From positions 1 to 64,000 of the forward strand of contig MCGO01000154.1 in NCBI GenBank assembly GCA_002104985.1: a stretch of 64,000 nucleotides of DNA. Direction: 5' to 3'. The stretch comes from Rhizoclosmatium globosum (Eukaryota; Chytridiomycota; Chytridiomycetes; Chytridiales; Chytriomycetaceae). Position numbers and translations under genes: made by a program. This document shows, piece after piece, positions 34,076 through 46,044 of the stretch (position 1 is its first letter; each line of letters opens with the position of its first letter). The notes beneath the pieces were generated by a model. It ran no database searches. It was not told the origin of the DNA and saw only the letters and a program-made list of their open reading frames with translations.

Positions 34076-35638
34076 TTATTGCTGTTGCTGCTGTTGCGCG
34101 GCGGATGCGACAGCCTTAGCATTCTGCAACACCTGCAAGATATCCTTCAAGTTGTTGCTCCATCCGGCCAACTTGTCAGAAAGCAAGTCCCATTCTTTGG
34201 CACTGAACTCACGGTGGGTAGCTCGGCTAACCAAGAAACATCAGTAAACGCGAATTTACAATTCAAGAGGAATAATTCACCTAACGCAAACGACCTTTTG
34301 GACCTGATCAATTCGTCCATCAATCAAACCACTTCGGATTCCAGTCACAACCCACTCCTCCACATCCACAACGTCGATTTCCAGAGCGTCTGAAACAACA
34401 GAGAACGGCATGTCTGAGGTAGAGTCGACATATTTACACGCAACAGAGCTGAGAGTCAACAACCGAATCTTCTTCAAAAGCTTCTCCTCATCCAACTCGT
34501 TCTTGGAAACGAATCCAGAGTGTTTCTTCACAAACGCCTTAAATGCCTTCACATCGCCAGAGACAAAGATTTGAACGAGGGAAAGGAGGTCCGCGTGTGC
34601 GGTTTTGAGGGATTGGACGGGTCCCAGAGCGGCAAGGTCTGAAAAGTTTGTGACGAAGGAGAGGGTGAGAGCTTGGTGGACTGCTTTCAGGGCTGTTTCC
34701 TGAACTTGTTTTGGGTAGGCGGCAGTTGATTTTGAGGATTGGTAGGTTTTGAGGTATTGGATCAAGTATTCGTAGGAGAGGTTTTTGCTTTTAGAAGGTT
34801 AGCTGGTATTCACGTTGTTGGATGTGGAAGTTCGGGCAAAAAGGTCACCCATCGCATCCATCTTTTTAAAATCTCCATCGCTTTAGGTACATACAAGCTC
34901 TTAAGTCTCCGCTCTACTTCAACGCATCTGCTTGACGAGAAATACTCACAATTCTTCGACTTGTCCCAAAACGTCGCTCAAAAGGAGAATCAATCGTCGC
35001 TTTTCATCCAAATCAACGTCCCAGCTAACAAAGAAAGACTCCAACTGAGGGAGCACTGGAACAACAGTATCCAATTCATTGGAAGTCGAAGCAAGCTGAA
35101 CAATAGCGACAAATACAGAGTATCGAATGTGGGAAGTGGTTTCGATGGAATTGTACAGGTTGGAAAGGCTATTGAATCATGGTATGAGTACAATATCATC
35201 CATGGTACAAGACAGGTTTCAACGCACACTTTGAGTTTGATGGTAGCATTTTCCTCGCCGGAAGAAACAATTGGATTCACGATTGATGGAACCAAATCAG
35301 CCAATTCTTCCTGTTTCGCCTGGGACACGATGGCAATCAGAAGATTGTACACCTTTTCAATGTCTGGATTTGGCCCATTTAGTTTCGTTTCTTCCCCTTC
35401 ATCACTTTGACCCACCCTTTGGACCAACAGCTTCCAACAGCGACGACGACTTCTTTGCAAACTTTGCATAGACGGCATCGTAGTTCTGGGCATCGAGGAG
35501 GGTCTGGATCTCAGCCTCGCAGTCCATTAAGGCGGCAAGCTTCGACGTCTAATACAAGCTTATCAGTACCCTGCATGTTGGTGTAGTAGCCTAATAGTGC
35601 ACCTCTTCAACGGGGAAGAAGGATACTGCAGAAGCCAT
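34076..35638 (-). CDS. eIF3m: Translation initiation factor eIF3 subunit M (PCI domain)
   Basis: Start ATG 35638 (MASAVSFFPVEE). The C-terminal PCI domain is clear: KIRLLTLSSVACKYVDS, VEEWVVTGIRSGLIDGRIDQ, then RATHREFSAKEWDLLSDKL and a Gln-rich end (AAQQQQQQ). eIF3m is a core subunit of eIF3, which loads mRNA on the 40S ribosome. Introns near 35540-35625, 35212-35275 and 34221-34280 fit. Near 35420 (after VGPK) the frame must shift by one base in a G run, and the exon around 34790-34860 is hard to join, so the model is uncertain there. CSN7 shares the PCI fold, but the sequence pattern favours eIF3m. Confidence 0.82.
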
Positions 35639-35708
35639 TTGTTGGTGGTGGAGTAAAAGAAAAAAAGAGAAATCAAAACAAATCAAAAGTAGAACTGTTC
35701 ATTTTTAA

Positions 35709-36244
35709 ATGGCTGATTCAGGAAGCTCTGCTAACTTGGCTGCGGCAAGTGCTGATAAAGGAGGAGCTGCTGCGGCTTCAGATGATAAGGATACACGTAG
35801 GACCTTTAACTATCCTCTTGTGAAGGTGCGGAATATTCGGTTATTGTATCTTTTATTAACCAACCAGCCTTAGTTCTGCGATATGCAAGATGAACTTAAA
35901 ACAGAGGTCGTCGATATGGTAGTGACGGCCGTCGAAAAGCACTTTGCGAACTTTGAGGTATCGCTGTTATGAAAACTGACAAACTCTTGCTCAACATCGA
36001 TATTCCAATCACACCCGCAACCTCTAATAGACTGCTTCGAAAGTAATCAAGGAACTCATGGATAAAAGGTGTGGATCGTCATGGCACGTTGTCGTTGGAG
36101 AAGGTTTTGGGTTTGACATCACACACGAAATGAGGAATCTGATGTTCATGTACTTTGGAGGTATCGTATCTCATTTCACAAAAGTCGTTGATTAAAGTTT
36201 GGTTGATAGGAACCGTGGGAATCTTGATCTGGAAGCAATCATAA
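35709..36244 (+). CDS. DNAL4: Axonemal dynein light chain 4-like (LC8 family)
   Basis: Exons 35709-35825, 35874-35957, 36031-36160, 36210-36244. After an Ala/Ser/Asp-rich N-terminus comes FNYPLVK, then DMQDELKTEVVDM, SKVIKELMDKRCGSSWHVVVGEGFGFDITHE split over the exons, and YFGGTVGILIWK. This follows human DNAL4 closely and differs from LC8 (DYNLL). DNAL4 is an outer-arm dynein light chain of cilia and flagella. It lies 70 bp from the divergent eIF3m start, so the two may share a promoter. Its presence points to a flagellated fungus. Confidence 0.92.
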
Positions 36245-36538
36245 ACATATACACGAATCACATCACGAATAGTCTTTAAGTCGTTTCAATTAGTCGTTTC
36301 AAATTCCATCAAAATAAACTTCGGATCATTTCAGTTTACTGTGCAATCTTTTACCTCACTGGATCTTAGGAATATTATGATCGCGATAACAAATTGGATA
36401 TCACGCCATGGTGTTAATTCCGTTCGTAATCCGCACGCGTTCACTTTTTTTCTTGCGATTTGTAACACATTCAGCCTCACAACTACAAAAGGCCCGCATA
36501 GCATTTCAGCAAAGAACTCGCACAGAAAAAACTTAGCA
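36245..36538. other. Intergenic region
   Basis: About 290 bp between DNAL4 and the third SYLF gene. No feature seen. Confidence 0.5.
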
Positions 36539-37389
36539 ATGACCAAGAAACAGTTCATCGAAGAAGTCGCCTCCGCTGCCAAGATCATTGAATCCTTCAA
36601 TGGAATCCCAGCGGGAGTTCTCAGTTTCGTATTCTCCCCTTCACACTCTATTTCCCCCATCAACGCTTACAAATCGGTTTCGTGAAATAGAGAACGCAAA
36701 GGGCATTGCTGTTCTCCACGTCTCGAAAGTCGCTGTTGGTATCAGTGAGCGTCACGGTCACGGAATCGTTGTGAGTCGTTTGCCGGAGGACGGTGCCTTG
36801 CCGGCTGCGTGGTCTGCTCCTGCTGCGATTCATACTTCTGGGTGGGGTGCTGGTGAGCAAGTTGGTATTGAGGTTGAAGACCTTGTTTTTGTGTTGGTGA
36901 GTTTCGTGGTTGATATTTGTGAGGTGTGGTTTGTTGATTGGGGTATGTTGTGGTGTAGAATACTGAGAAGGCTGTCAGTGCTTTTGCAAAGGGGCACAAC
37001 TGGACTGTTGGTAAGTTTATACGATTTGTTTGGTGATGTGTTATTGAATTTGAATAGGAACTGATGTTTCGATTGCTGCGGGTCCACTTGGTGCTGCTGC
37101 CGAGTTTGATGGAACAGTTCGTGAGTTTAGTGCTATTTACACGTACAGTCACGCCAAGGGACTTTTCGCTGGTGTCGCTGTTGTGAGTCTAAGGTTTCAT
37201 TCTTGATCTGAAGCAGTCTAATGAAATGAACAGGAAATCGGGGGGATCAACCAAAGAAGTGTGATTAACGCTGAAGCTTACGGTGTTGGAACTACTGGCG
37301 AGCAGATCTTGAATGGTGTTATTGAGAGACCTGACTGGGCTGATGTTTTGTACCAGGCTTTGAAAACCAAAGAGTTTGGTGAAGAGTAA
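36539..37389 (+). CDS. SYLF-domain (Ysc84/SH3YL1-type) protein 3
   Basis: Third SYLF paralogue of the window, about 19 kb from the other two. Translation starts MTKKQFIEEVASAAKIIESF. It has NAKGIAVLHVSKVAVGIS, ERHGHGIVVSRLP, WSAPAAIHTSGWG, IYTYSHAKGLFAGV and EIGGI. Introns lie near 36625-36689, 36898-36957, 37010-37057, 37182-37232 and fit GT-AG. It is more diverged than the 15.2/16.7-kb pair, has an insert before WSAPAAI (PEDGALPAA) and fewer introns in the first half. Lipid binding is expected from the family; no SH3 domain. Confidence 0.88.
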
Positions 37390-37449
37390 ACTTGAACTTT
37401 ACTGTGAACATAGAATTGATACAAAATAAACTGCTCTTCGTATCATATT

Positions 37450-38265
37450 TTATTCCCCCTTCTTCCAAACCATCACATCCGTAACAAACACTGGTTCATA
37501 TCCCATTTTGGCATACAACCCAACAACATGTTCATCTTCCGGTCTAAGTCCAACAACAGTAACACCATGAGACTCTTTCATCGCAACATTCATACAAAAC
37601 CGTGTCAAAGCTTTCGCGATTCCCTTTCCCCGCGCACTTGGAACAACACCAACAGCACTCACAAACGCAGCTGAACCATGAATAGAAAGTGACGCAGTAG
37701 CAACGTGTTCAACAGACCCGTCCGTATTAGTAAACGATGCCGTGTAATGTCTCCACTGCTTTCCAGGACCAAACGGCTTCGAAGCGTACCCTTTCAAGTC
37801 CGTTTCAAATGTATCTTCATCAAACTCGCCGTCACAAAATGCGAGGACTTCCGTGTGTACCTTTGTACGCAGGTCTTCGTGTGTGATTGATTCTTTTATG
37901 GAGAGGGTGTACAGGTTGGACGGTAGTTTCAAGGCCATGATTTGCATTTTGGATGCGTTGTCTTGTTGGAGGGTGAAGCCGGAGGATGTTAGGGTGGACT
38001 TGAGGGATTCAAGGTGAGTTGGGTTGGAGGAGGTTGATGGACCGATCCACCATGCGATTGCGGGTGAATTCGACGTGTATTCTGAGAGTAAGGTGGAGGG
38101 AGAGGTTGAAGGGTCTGTGTGGAACAGGAACGTCTTTCCACTGCCAACTTTCATGCCGTAGATTGGGTCGGATGGACTGCCAATTGTGGCTTTGGCGTAA
38201 ATGGAGAAACAGTTTGCACTGCAGGTTTCAAGGTCCGAGAGTTCCTGGGCGGTGTAGGTGGTCAT
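37450..38265 (-). CDS. GNAT-family N-acetyltransferase
   Basis: 271 codons without intron from ATG 38265. The C-terminal half is a GNAT fold with the acetyl-CoA loop VVPSARGKGIAKAL, followed by YAKMGYEPVFVTDVMVW as the last strands. The N-terminal half (to about residue 130) is less conserved and may be a degenerate second GNAT half, as in many fungal homologues. Substrate unknown. The gene ends 60 bp from the convergent SYLF gene. Confidence 0.85.
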   Translation of the reverse strand: MTTYTAQELSDLETCSANCFSIYAKATIGSPSDPIYGMKVGSGKTFLFHTDPSTSPSTLLSEYTSNSPAIAWWIGPSTSSNPTHLESLKSTLTSSGFTLQQDNASKMQIMALKLPSNLYTLSIKESITHEDLRTKVHTEVLAFCDGEFDEDTFETDLKGYASKPFGPGKQWRHYTASFTNTDGSVEHVATASLSIHGSAAFVSAVGVVPSARGKGIAKALTRFCMNVAMKESHGVTVVGLRPEDEHVVGLYAKMGYEPVFVTDVMVWKKGE

Positions 38266-38432
38266 TTGGCTTTGGAATTTGTGGTTGATTGATTGATGGA
38301 TTGGCCTTTATATTGGACTGGTGTGGTAAAGTTACTTGTATTCGGCATTAGAGAAATTATTTACTCGTTACTTTTTATTCTTTCTAGGTCAAAAGTGCCT
38401 GATAACGAGAAAGAGGTGCTGGATTAGTCATT

Positions 38433-40936
38433 ATGTTGCGAATACCTTTACATTACACATATTTAACAACACATGATGGATCAAAAAGGTATGCCAAAGA
38501 CGTGGAGGTTGCCTTTCAAATGTATCCCCGAAAAGTGCTTGAGACAATCAGCTCACAAGTCCGCAATCGCATCAAACAGACCCGCGAAGTGACTAAGCAG
38601 CAAACTTGTGCCACTGGGCAATCAGTCGATCAAATTGTCAATAATGACCACCCACTTTCCAATGAACATGTTCCCTGGACAGTGCATTCGGTCAAGGATG
38701 AAGCCTTACTGGCGATGCTGGACAGTCTTAAACAAGTGGATCTCGATCTGAGCGGTGCTGATGCGACACAGGTACAGACAGAAGCTTGTTGAGACGGAAA
38801 GTAGGGTTGGTGCTAATGACTTGGTGAACAGATAGCATCAATCAACGCTCTCGAGTCCCTGTCTTCATCTCCCAGAAAATACTATGTCACCGAAGCGGTA
38901 ATTGCGTCCCAGGAAGAGCGAATGGCAATGGTATTTTAATTGTTTTAATATCTATCACCAAACAACCTGAACCCATTTCTTGGATAAAAAACCAGGCGGA
39001 CCCAAACCACTTCTCAACACAAGGAATATCCGTATTCCACTTCCTCCAAATAATCCTCACCTGGCAACGAACCAACCCAGACTTCCACACCCTCACAACC
39101 GCCCAAGTATGCCACCGCCTCCTAAAACCAACTACCCAAAACTCAGGACTCTCCCTATGCGCCCAAATCCTCCTCTCCGAACCCAAAGATAACCCCTCAC
39201 CCGTCATCCAACCAGCAACCTTCTTCATATCCCACACTTGGGGGACCAACTTTTCTCAATGCGTTCAAGCAATAACGGATTTCGTCGCAGAGGAACGGCG
39301 GGACTTCCGCAACACGTATATATGGTTTGACCTTTTCGCGAATTCGCAGCATGGTACTGCGGAGAAGGGGTTTTTGTGGTGGGAGACTGTGTTTATGAAT
39401 GCTGTGAAGGGGATTGGGAGGGTTGTGCTTGTGCTTGGGGGGTTGGATGGAGGTCCGGTTGTTGGGGCGGCGGGGCCGTTGACGAGGGCGTGGTGTATCT
39501 TTGAGGTGTATGCTTGTGTGGTTACGAAGTCGGAGTTTTATGTGGCGGTTTTAAGGGTGGGGAGGGGGGAGTCGGATGAAAATGTTCGTACGGTTTTAGG
39601 GAATTCCGAGCAGTTGGTTGGGTTGTTGGAAAGGATTAAGAGTTGTGAGAGTGAAAGTTTGAATCCGGGGGATAAGGAGGCGATTTTTGAGGTTGTTACA
39701 GAAACTGTTGGGTTTGAAGCGTTGGATGAAATGGTGAAGGAGACGTTGACGGAATGGATTGTTCGACGGTTGAGAGCAAACTTTGGCTTTTTGAGGCAGC
39801 AGCAGCAGAGTCGGTATATTATGCAGGAGGATCAGTTGAACGCGTTGAAGAATTTGTCCTTGTTTCTCGTTGCGCGTGGACGATTTGGACAAGCAAAGGA
39901 GTACTTGGATCAGTATATCATGTCGATTCAGCTATGGCGATTCATTCCTTCTGACACACCGCTTATCTTGAATACGTGGGCTCAAGTACTAAAAAGCGAG
40001 GGGTCACACGGCGAAGCGGAAGTGAAATTGGCCGAATCTGAACTGATTCGTCAAAAGCTGGGAGTTTCGGAATCACTGAGATGGCACGATTTGTTGGAAG
40101 AAATTGCATCCATAAGAACTCGCATTCTCGGAGACAAGCATTTTCTCACACTCCGCGCGAAACTCGACTTGTGCAAGCATTACTACTCCTTTGCCGCATT
40201 TGACCAGGTGGAGATCATAGCACGGGAGTGTTTTGACGTATCAAGAAACGAATCCTTTTTGGAAGGTGATGGCCGTGCGTATAAATGGTATGCAATGGAA
40301 TCCGCGCAACTGATGTATCGTGTATTCCTGGCTACACTGCGTATCAATGAAGCTAAACAGTTTCGTATCTCTGCCGACGTTGCTCGTGTCGTTGGCGATA
40401 ACAAGTTTGATGAAACGAATGAAGTTGTGGTTCTTGTTGATCGTTTGATGTATTTGGGGTGGTACGGTCACGCCAAAGAGTTGACCTTGTATTTCATCGA
40501 CACAGTGGAGTTTGTGAAGGTCAAACACCGGCTTACAAAGCATTTGAGCGACGCATACTTGTATGAAGGCGAAATCGAAGATTCAAGTCGAGTTGATCAG
40601 GAATATGGGATTAAGGAAGACTACGAAATCATTAGAAGTCAGGTAGTCAAGTTTCAAAGGGAGGATCGATTGTTTCCGTGGAATCGGGGACATGAACTCA
40701 AGAGGTTGATTGAATTGAGTGGGGTCTTGTGTAAAGCTAAGGGAATTGAAGAGACTGGACTTGAATTGAAGGATGGTGCTATGCCGATGTTGGAGTATAC
40801 TTTGGAAGGATGTAAGGAAGAATTTGGAGAGGTAGATTATAGGACTGGTGCTGCTGCTGCTATTCTTGCGTGGGTATACCGTAAACAAGGACGCGAGGAG
40901 GAGGCTCTCGCGTTAGAGCATAAATATCTTGGATGA
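38433..40936 (+). CDS. TIR-like domain protein with TPR-like C-terminal half
   Basis: Three exons join in frame (38433-38771, 38832-38930, 38996-40936) to 792 residues. Near residue 222 is FFISHTWG, then YIWFDLFANSQHG, VVLVLGG and LTRAWCIFEVYA near 312. This pattern recurs in algal, oomycete and fungal proteins. The first strand and the WCxxE motif recall TIR domains, where the Glu can be the NAD-cleaving residue. The C-terminal 400 residues are helical pairs like kinesin-light-chain TPR repeats (RGRFGQAKEYLDQYI, QGREEEALALEHKYLG). A signalling or immune-type role is inference; enzymatic activity is untested. Confidence 0.6.
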
Positions 40937-41067
40937 GTTTAGGGGTGAATGTTTTAGCTGGCAGTATGTGTTAAAAAGGAATGCAGTTAATAGTAAATAA
41001 ACAACAAAGTATGACGTATAATCGAGTTTCTGGAGTGCACAGATAGCCAAGAAAAGTTGCAACAGAA

Positions 41068-42031
41068 ATGACGGTTGCTGATGAGTTCAAGCCCAAGACG
41101 GGAGTGTCGTCCATCAAGCTTGCCCTTACTCAGGACATTTTCAACGAGATTAGTTTGTTGTGAGCATTCCGATCTGGTTGAACAGGGTTGGGGGTGTATG
41201 TTGCCTATCAGTCATAAGCAGTAGTGTGTCTCTGCCCCTTAATAACCCTCCCTCTCCTTGATCTGCCACCCAACACACTCTCTCCAGACTCCCTACAATC
41301 AAACACACAGTCAAATAACCAAATCAAACCACAGAATCACACCAATCGCCCAAACATTCGCCCTCGATCTCAAACTCGAAGACCAACACATCAAACAAAA
41401 AGTCCTTCTCCTGGGCGAAACCGAATTCGCCTCTGCAACCAACATCAAAATCGAAACATTTGCAATCCAGGATGTCGTCATGGAAATCCAGGACGGATTC
41501 ATTTCCATCTCAATCGACGATGTTGACTTCAAAGTGTCCACGGACATGACTGCGTTTGGCGGCAGTTTGGGGAAGGTGTTTTTGAAGGGGTTGGTCAATA
41601 TTAGAGCGAAATTGAAGTTTGGGTTGAGTGGGAAGCATTGTACCACGGATGTGTATGATATCACTGCGTCGTTGAGGGACTTTGATGCAGAGGTTGGCAC
41701 GGGGACGGCGGGTGAAGCGATTGCACAGCTTGTAGAGACTGTGGAGTATGCGTTCAAGCCATACATTGAAGGTGCACTGCGGGACTCTATTGCGAGTGCG
41801 TTGGAGGGGGGTTTGGATAGTATGCTTGTGCGTAACTGGGATATCATTGGAGAAGTGAGTCAAGTGTTTTATAAATTGGCGGTGGAGTTTGTTGCTGTGC
41901 CTGTGATTACAAAGGAGAAGGGGGTTGTGTACGAGATTGGAGTTGATTCGTTCTGGAAGAAGGATGGACCATATGTGAAGGAGGAGCCTGTTGTTGAGCC
42001 AAAGACTAAGGAGGTGAAGGCTGTAGAGTGA
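41068..42031 (+). CDS. TULIP/BPI-like protein, paralogue A (no membrane anchor)
   Basis: Exons 41068-41159 and 41335-42031. First of four tandem paralogues sharing SSIKLALTQDIFNEISLL, then a beta-rich half (LGETEFASATNIKIETF, DGFISISIDDVDF) and a helical half (GEAIAQLVETVEYAF, GLDSMLVRNWDIIGEVS). Strand/helix order and length resemble the BPI/TULIP lipid-binding fold, where a long helix wraps a beta sheet; this is inference without alignment tools. Unlike B, C and D it lacks an N-terminal membrane helix, and exons 2 and 3 are fused. The C-terminal tail is Lys/Glu/Pro rich. Confidence 0.6.
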
Positions 42032-42209
42032 TTCTTGTTCTGACTTTTACAATATTATGCATTTGATTATTATTACTATTATTGAAAGTGCCAAGAATAT
42101 GCTTGATGGGATGTGTGCTCTCACTGGTCAATTTGCAGAATGTGTCTCACCCGACCCGTAAAAGTTCCCCTTAAACCTTACCTTAATCGATTAGCTTAGC
42201 CAAGGTTGA

Positions 42210-43609
42210 ATGGCCTCATACGAAACATCGCTCGCAGTTGGCGGAGTGTTTATCGGGCTTTCTGTGTTGATTATCCTCGGAGTTCTTGTGTACACCAAGG
42301 CATTCAAGCACACCGAGATTGATCTGTCGCCACAGCCAAAAGGTGTCGCTGCTCAAAACGAAGTGGAGCAGTTCCACATTGTCACAATTCCAGCCTCGGT
42401 TCAGACGCCAACTCAGGCTCCAGTTGAGAAGTCGGTTGACCAGCCAGTTGTAACTGAATCCAAGGCAAGAGAAGTCTTTGTTTTGCCTGAGTCAGAGACT
42501 GTTCAGTCGATCCAGGTGGATCCAGTGCCAGTTGAACCAGTTGCAGTTGTCCCTGTAGTACCAGTTATCTCGAATAATGTTCAAACTGGAAAGCCAACGA
42601 ACCTCATTGCCACAAAGGGCGTCCCTTCAATCATTATCACCATCCAACAGGACATTCTTTCAGAAATGGCTAATCTGTGAGTCCTCCTCCATTTGATCCC
42701 ACTTCCCTTGATCACAGTTACCCCTAACCACCAAACAACAAACAAACAAAAGCATCGAACCAATAACCGAATCCTCCGTCCTCGCCCTCAAAATTTCTGA
42801 CCAAACAATCAAAAAGAAAGTCCCCCTCCTCGGCGAAAAACAAGTTGCTGCTGCCACAAACATCAAAGTCGATTCCTTCGACATTACAAAACTCGTGCTT
42901 GACCCGGAGGACGGATACCTCTCTGCTGTCATTGACGATATCAAATTCGAAGCGAGTTTGTTTGTCAGTGTGCTTGGTGGGAAACCTGTTTTGACGACGA
43001 TTGCGGCGGATGTCGATGTCAAGGCTAAATTGAGGTTTGGGAAGACGGGGGATGGGAAGAGTGTTAAGACTGATGTGTTTGGTGAGTTTTTTTCTTCTTG
43101 GGAGTGAGTGTGAACGTAGCGAACCATGTTGTTTCGTGCTGTACAGTGGGGACTCACTGGAACCTCTGCCCTTCGGAAACCATCCAACAACACTAAATAA
43201 CAACCATAAAACCAAAAAAGAATGCGACGTTGAACTCCGAAACTTTGACGCGAAAATCGACGTAAGCCTTGGAAAACACCTTCTCGACCACGCGCTCGAC
43301 CTCATTGAAAACACTCTCCGTGGAACACTCCAAAACCAACTCAACCAGACCTTTGAAACCAGTTTGGAACAGGGTATGGATTCGGCGTTGGCGAGGAACT
43401 GGGACTTTGTCGGGTCAGTTTCTAGAGTTAGTTATGTTCTTGGAGTTGAGTTTTTGGAGGATCCTGTTGTGAGTCATAGTGAAGGGATTTGCTTTGTGTT
43501 GGGGATTGATGCTCAGTTTACGGTTTCGGAAAAGAAGGTTGAGGAGGCTGGTACTACAGAGACTGGGAAGAAGGATGCTGATGAAATTGTTGTTGCTACA
43601 GCAGCGTAA
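42210..43609 (+). CDS. TULIP/BPI-like protein, paralogue B (membrane-anchored)
   Basis: Exons 42210-42676, 42753-43081, 43221-43609. An N-terminal membrane helix (GVFIGLSVLIILGVLVYT) is followed by a Val/Pro/Gln-rich linker of about 110 residues and the family core: IIITIQQDILSEMANL, ITESSVLALKISDQTIKKK, LLGEKQVAAATNIKV, and after the last intron VELRNFDAKIDVSLGKH and MDSALARNWDFVGSVSRVSY. A Cys at the exon 2/3 border is shared with paralogue C. Anchor plus lipid-binding-type fold suggests work at an internal membrane, by inference. Its last exon is copied at 47784-48230. Confidence 0.65.
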
Positions 43610-44021
43610 ATTTCCTTTCGATTTTTAAAAATGTGTTTGATATAGAATCTCATAAAAAGAATATTAGCTATGATTTTATGGCTGTGTTGTCAAAAATATA
43701 ATTCAAACAGTTCAAGTAGTAGTCACGGAGTGCACTGCCTCGTTTCTGTTGGCGATCGTGGTCCAAGTATTAAATAAGATGTCACCTTCGCTAGTTTTGA
43801 CTAAAATGCGTAAGTAAACACCGCGGCATTAAAAATTCTTGAACAATGCGCATTTATAGAATGTCTCTTTCAATGCGCATAATTTACTGTCATATCGAGT
43901 TCACATTCGCTTCTACACCAAATCAACGACTCTCATAATTATACCTATCTGAGTTTGGACCTAATACTCTTGTTAAGAGCTTATACTTTTATTTTAACTT
44001 TTCTTCCAAAATGGAAACGAA
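43610..44021. other. Intergenic region
   Basis: About 410 bp between paralogue B and the lectin-like gene on the other strand. No gene seen. Confidence 0.5.
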
Positions 44022-44480
44022 CTAATTGTCGTCAGCAGGATTGTAGGGTGGTCTATAGTTTCGTCGGAATTCGGCAGACATAATATCCCAAACAGGCGTA
44101 CCATAAGGAGTATCCACTAGATGTAAATAAAAGAAAGGTTAGAGACATTCTGCCTTGTAACACAGGGATATATATGTAATGCAGGGATATAAAATAGGGA
44201 ATAACTCACAAGCGACCAAGTTGCCATCATTTTGAAAACAGAGGGCATAAGCTACATGACAATTAGCAGTCCAGAATGCTTGGCCATATTCGTTACGAAG
44301 GGACACATTTCCATCCATATCGAAGCTGAGACTGAATTCCCCATTGCAAAAATTCCCATAAAATGTGACGAAGGTTCCTCCAATGTTAACAAAACACAAA
44401 AAACACAGTGAACTAAGTAAATCATTATCTTTGTCAAACGAAGCTTACATTTTTGGGGTATATCGTGCGTCAGTTGTTGA
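44022..44480 (-). CDS. Bulb-type mannose-binding lectin-like (B_lectin) gene, 5' end unclear
   Basis: Two exons are supported: from about 44392 to 44208 and, after a GT-AG intron, 44119-44022. They give FYGNFCNGEFSLSFDMDGN, then AYALCFQNDGNLVALD and TPYGTPVWDIMSAEF. The QxDxNxVxY carbohydrate motif of B_lectin domains is visible as QNDGNLVAL, with Leu for Tyr. An earlier exon may lie at 44500-44685 (GNDRICFETGDSINREMSS), but frame and start do not join cleanly. It lies antisense within the TULIP-like array, between B and C. Confidence 0.5.
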
Positions 44481-44803
44481 GCGAACTCATCTCTCTATTG
44501 ATAGAATCGCCTGTTTCGAAACAGATTCTGTCGTTTCCATAAGATGGTAAAGAGGATTTGGAACAGGTAGAGCATAGTTTGGCTCTTTTTTGGTGTGTTT
44601 TGTGACACTTCATATATATATTTGAGACTGAGTCTTGCTGTGTTCTGCTTGGTGATCGGAGCACTGCCCCGGAATGCTCTGCCACTATATTTAAGTCTAA
44701 TTATTGTCAATAGAAGAATGAGATTACATAATTAAATGAGATAGGTACACAAAAGTGGATAAATTAAAAAGCTTGATAAGAAAACTCATTCTGACACCAA
44801 CCA

Positions 44804-45939
44804 ATGCGGTTATCGACAGTACTGATCGCCACAGCCGCCACAGGTCTTGCCGTGTACTACTATGTGCTGAAGCCACGATGGACCGAAGTGGAAGCATCGA
44901 TCAAAGCGAGAAAGAGCAGAAAGACACTGTCAAAGTCGCAGCATCTGTTGGCCTCAAAGGGAATTCCATCGATTTCTCTTGTTTTAGAACAAGATATTCT
45001 GAGTGAGATTGCGAACTTGTGAGTACCCATGCCTAGTATTCTAGTAGGAGAGCAGGGAGATCAGGCTAAACAAGCATCCTATTATCCTCTCAAATGCAGA
45101 ATCAAACCAATCACCGAATCATCCGTGCTCCAACTAAAACTCAGCGACCAATCCATCAAACGAAAGCTTCCACTCGTTGGTGAAAAGCAGGTTGCCGCTG
45201 CATCCAACATCCACGTGTTATGCTTCCAGATCAAGGATGTTGTGCTTGCAACAATGAAGGACGGTTTCTTGTTGGTCCGGATCAGTGATGTGCGCTTTGA
45301 AATCGAGATGGATATGAAGGTGATGGCGGGAAAGAATCGGGACACGGTTGTGTCTGCTGATGTCGATGTGCTTGCGAAAGTCCGCTTTGTGAAGAGTGGC
45401 GATGGGAAGAATGTGAGGACGCAGGTGTTTGGTGAGTTTTTTAGTTGCATTTATTGGTTTATTGGTTGTTGGGAGGAATGGTGGTGGATGGCATCATGTA
45501 ATACTTCATGAGATGTTTGAGTCATGCCACACTTCCTTATCATTACACTCCATGCAAGAATATTAAACTACAACTTCCATCAGATTGCACCGTCGACTTG
45601 CGAAACTTTGATGCAGACGTACACGTGAAATTCGGAAAGGAAACACTCAGTCACGCCATCGATTTGATTGAAAACGTCATGAAGGATGAAATTGAGAAAG
45701 TGCTTGCAGGGACACTCAAGACGAGTTTGGAGGAAGGTTTGGACTCTTGTTTGGTGCGGGAATGGGATTTGGTGGGACAAGTTTCGAGGGTTGGGTATAC
45801 TCTTGGAGTAGAGTTCCTGAAAGATCCTGTTGTGGGAGAGGATGGAATTGAGTTTGTGCTTGGGATTGATGCCTTCTTCAAGGTTGATGACAAACCTGTC
45901 GTTCAAGAGGTTGGAGGTGTTGTTACTACCACAGCGTAA
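44804..45939 (+). CDS. TULIP/BPI-like protein, paralogue C (membrane-anchored)
   Basis: Exons 44804-45016, 45100-45431, 45584-45939, with the same three-exon plan and intron phases as paralogue B. N-terminal membrane helix (VLIATAATGLAVYYYV) with a short basic linker instead of the long Pro/Val linker. Core motifs: ISLVLEQDILSEIANL, ITESSVLQLKLSDQSIKRK, LVGEKQVAAASNIHV, CTVDLRNFDADVHV, GLDSCLVREWDLVGQVSRVGY. Ends in a Val/Thr-rich tail. Same inferred lipid-binding role as its neighbours. No frame problem seen. Confidence 0.65.
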
Positions 45940-46044
45940 ACCGTTCGAACAAAGGGCAGGAACCATATGGATATTATTCAATAAAGCATCTCATATTTTA
46001 AAGCTTGTTTGGGAAAACTGATATTAATAACAAAAACCAACCCA

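Noticed and set aside
41311..41847. Minus-strand frame opposite TULIP-like paralogue A
   Set aside because: Antisense shadow; the plus strand matches its paralogues in sequence and exon structure.
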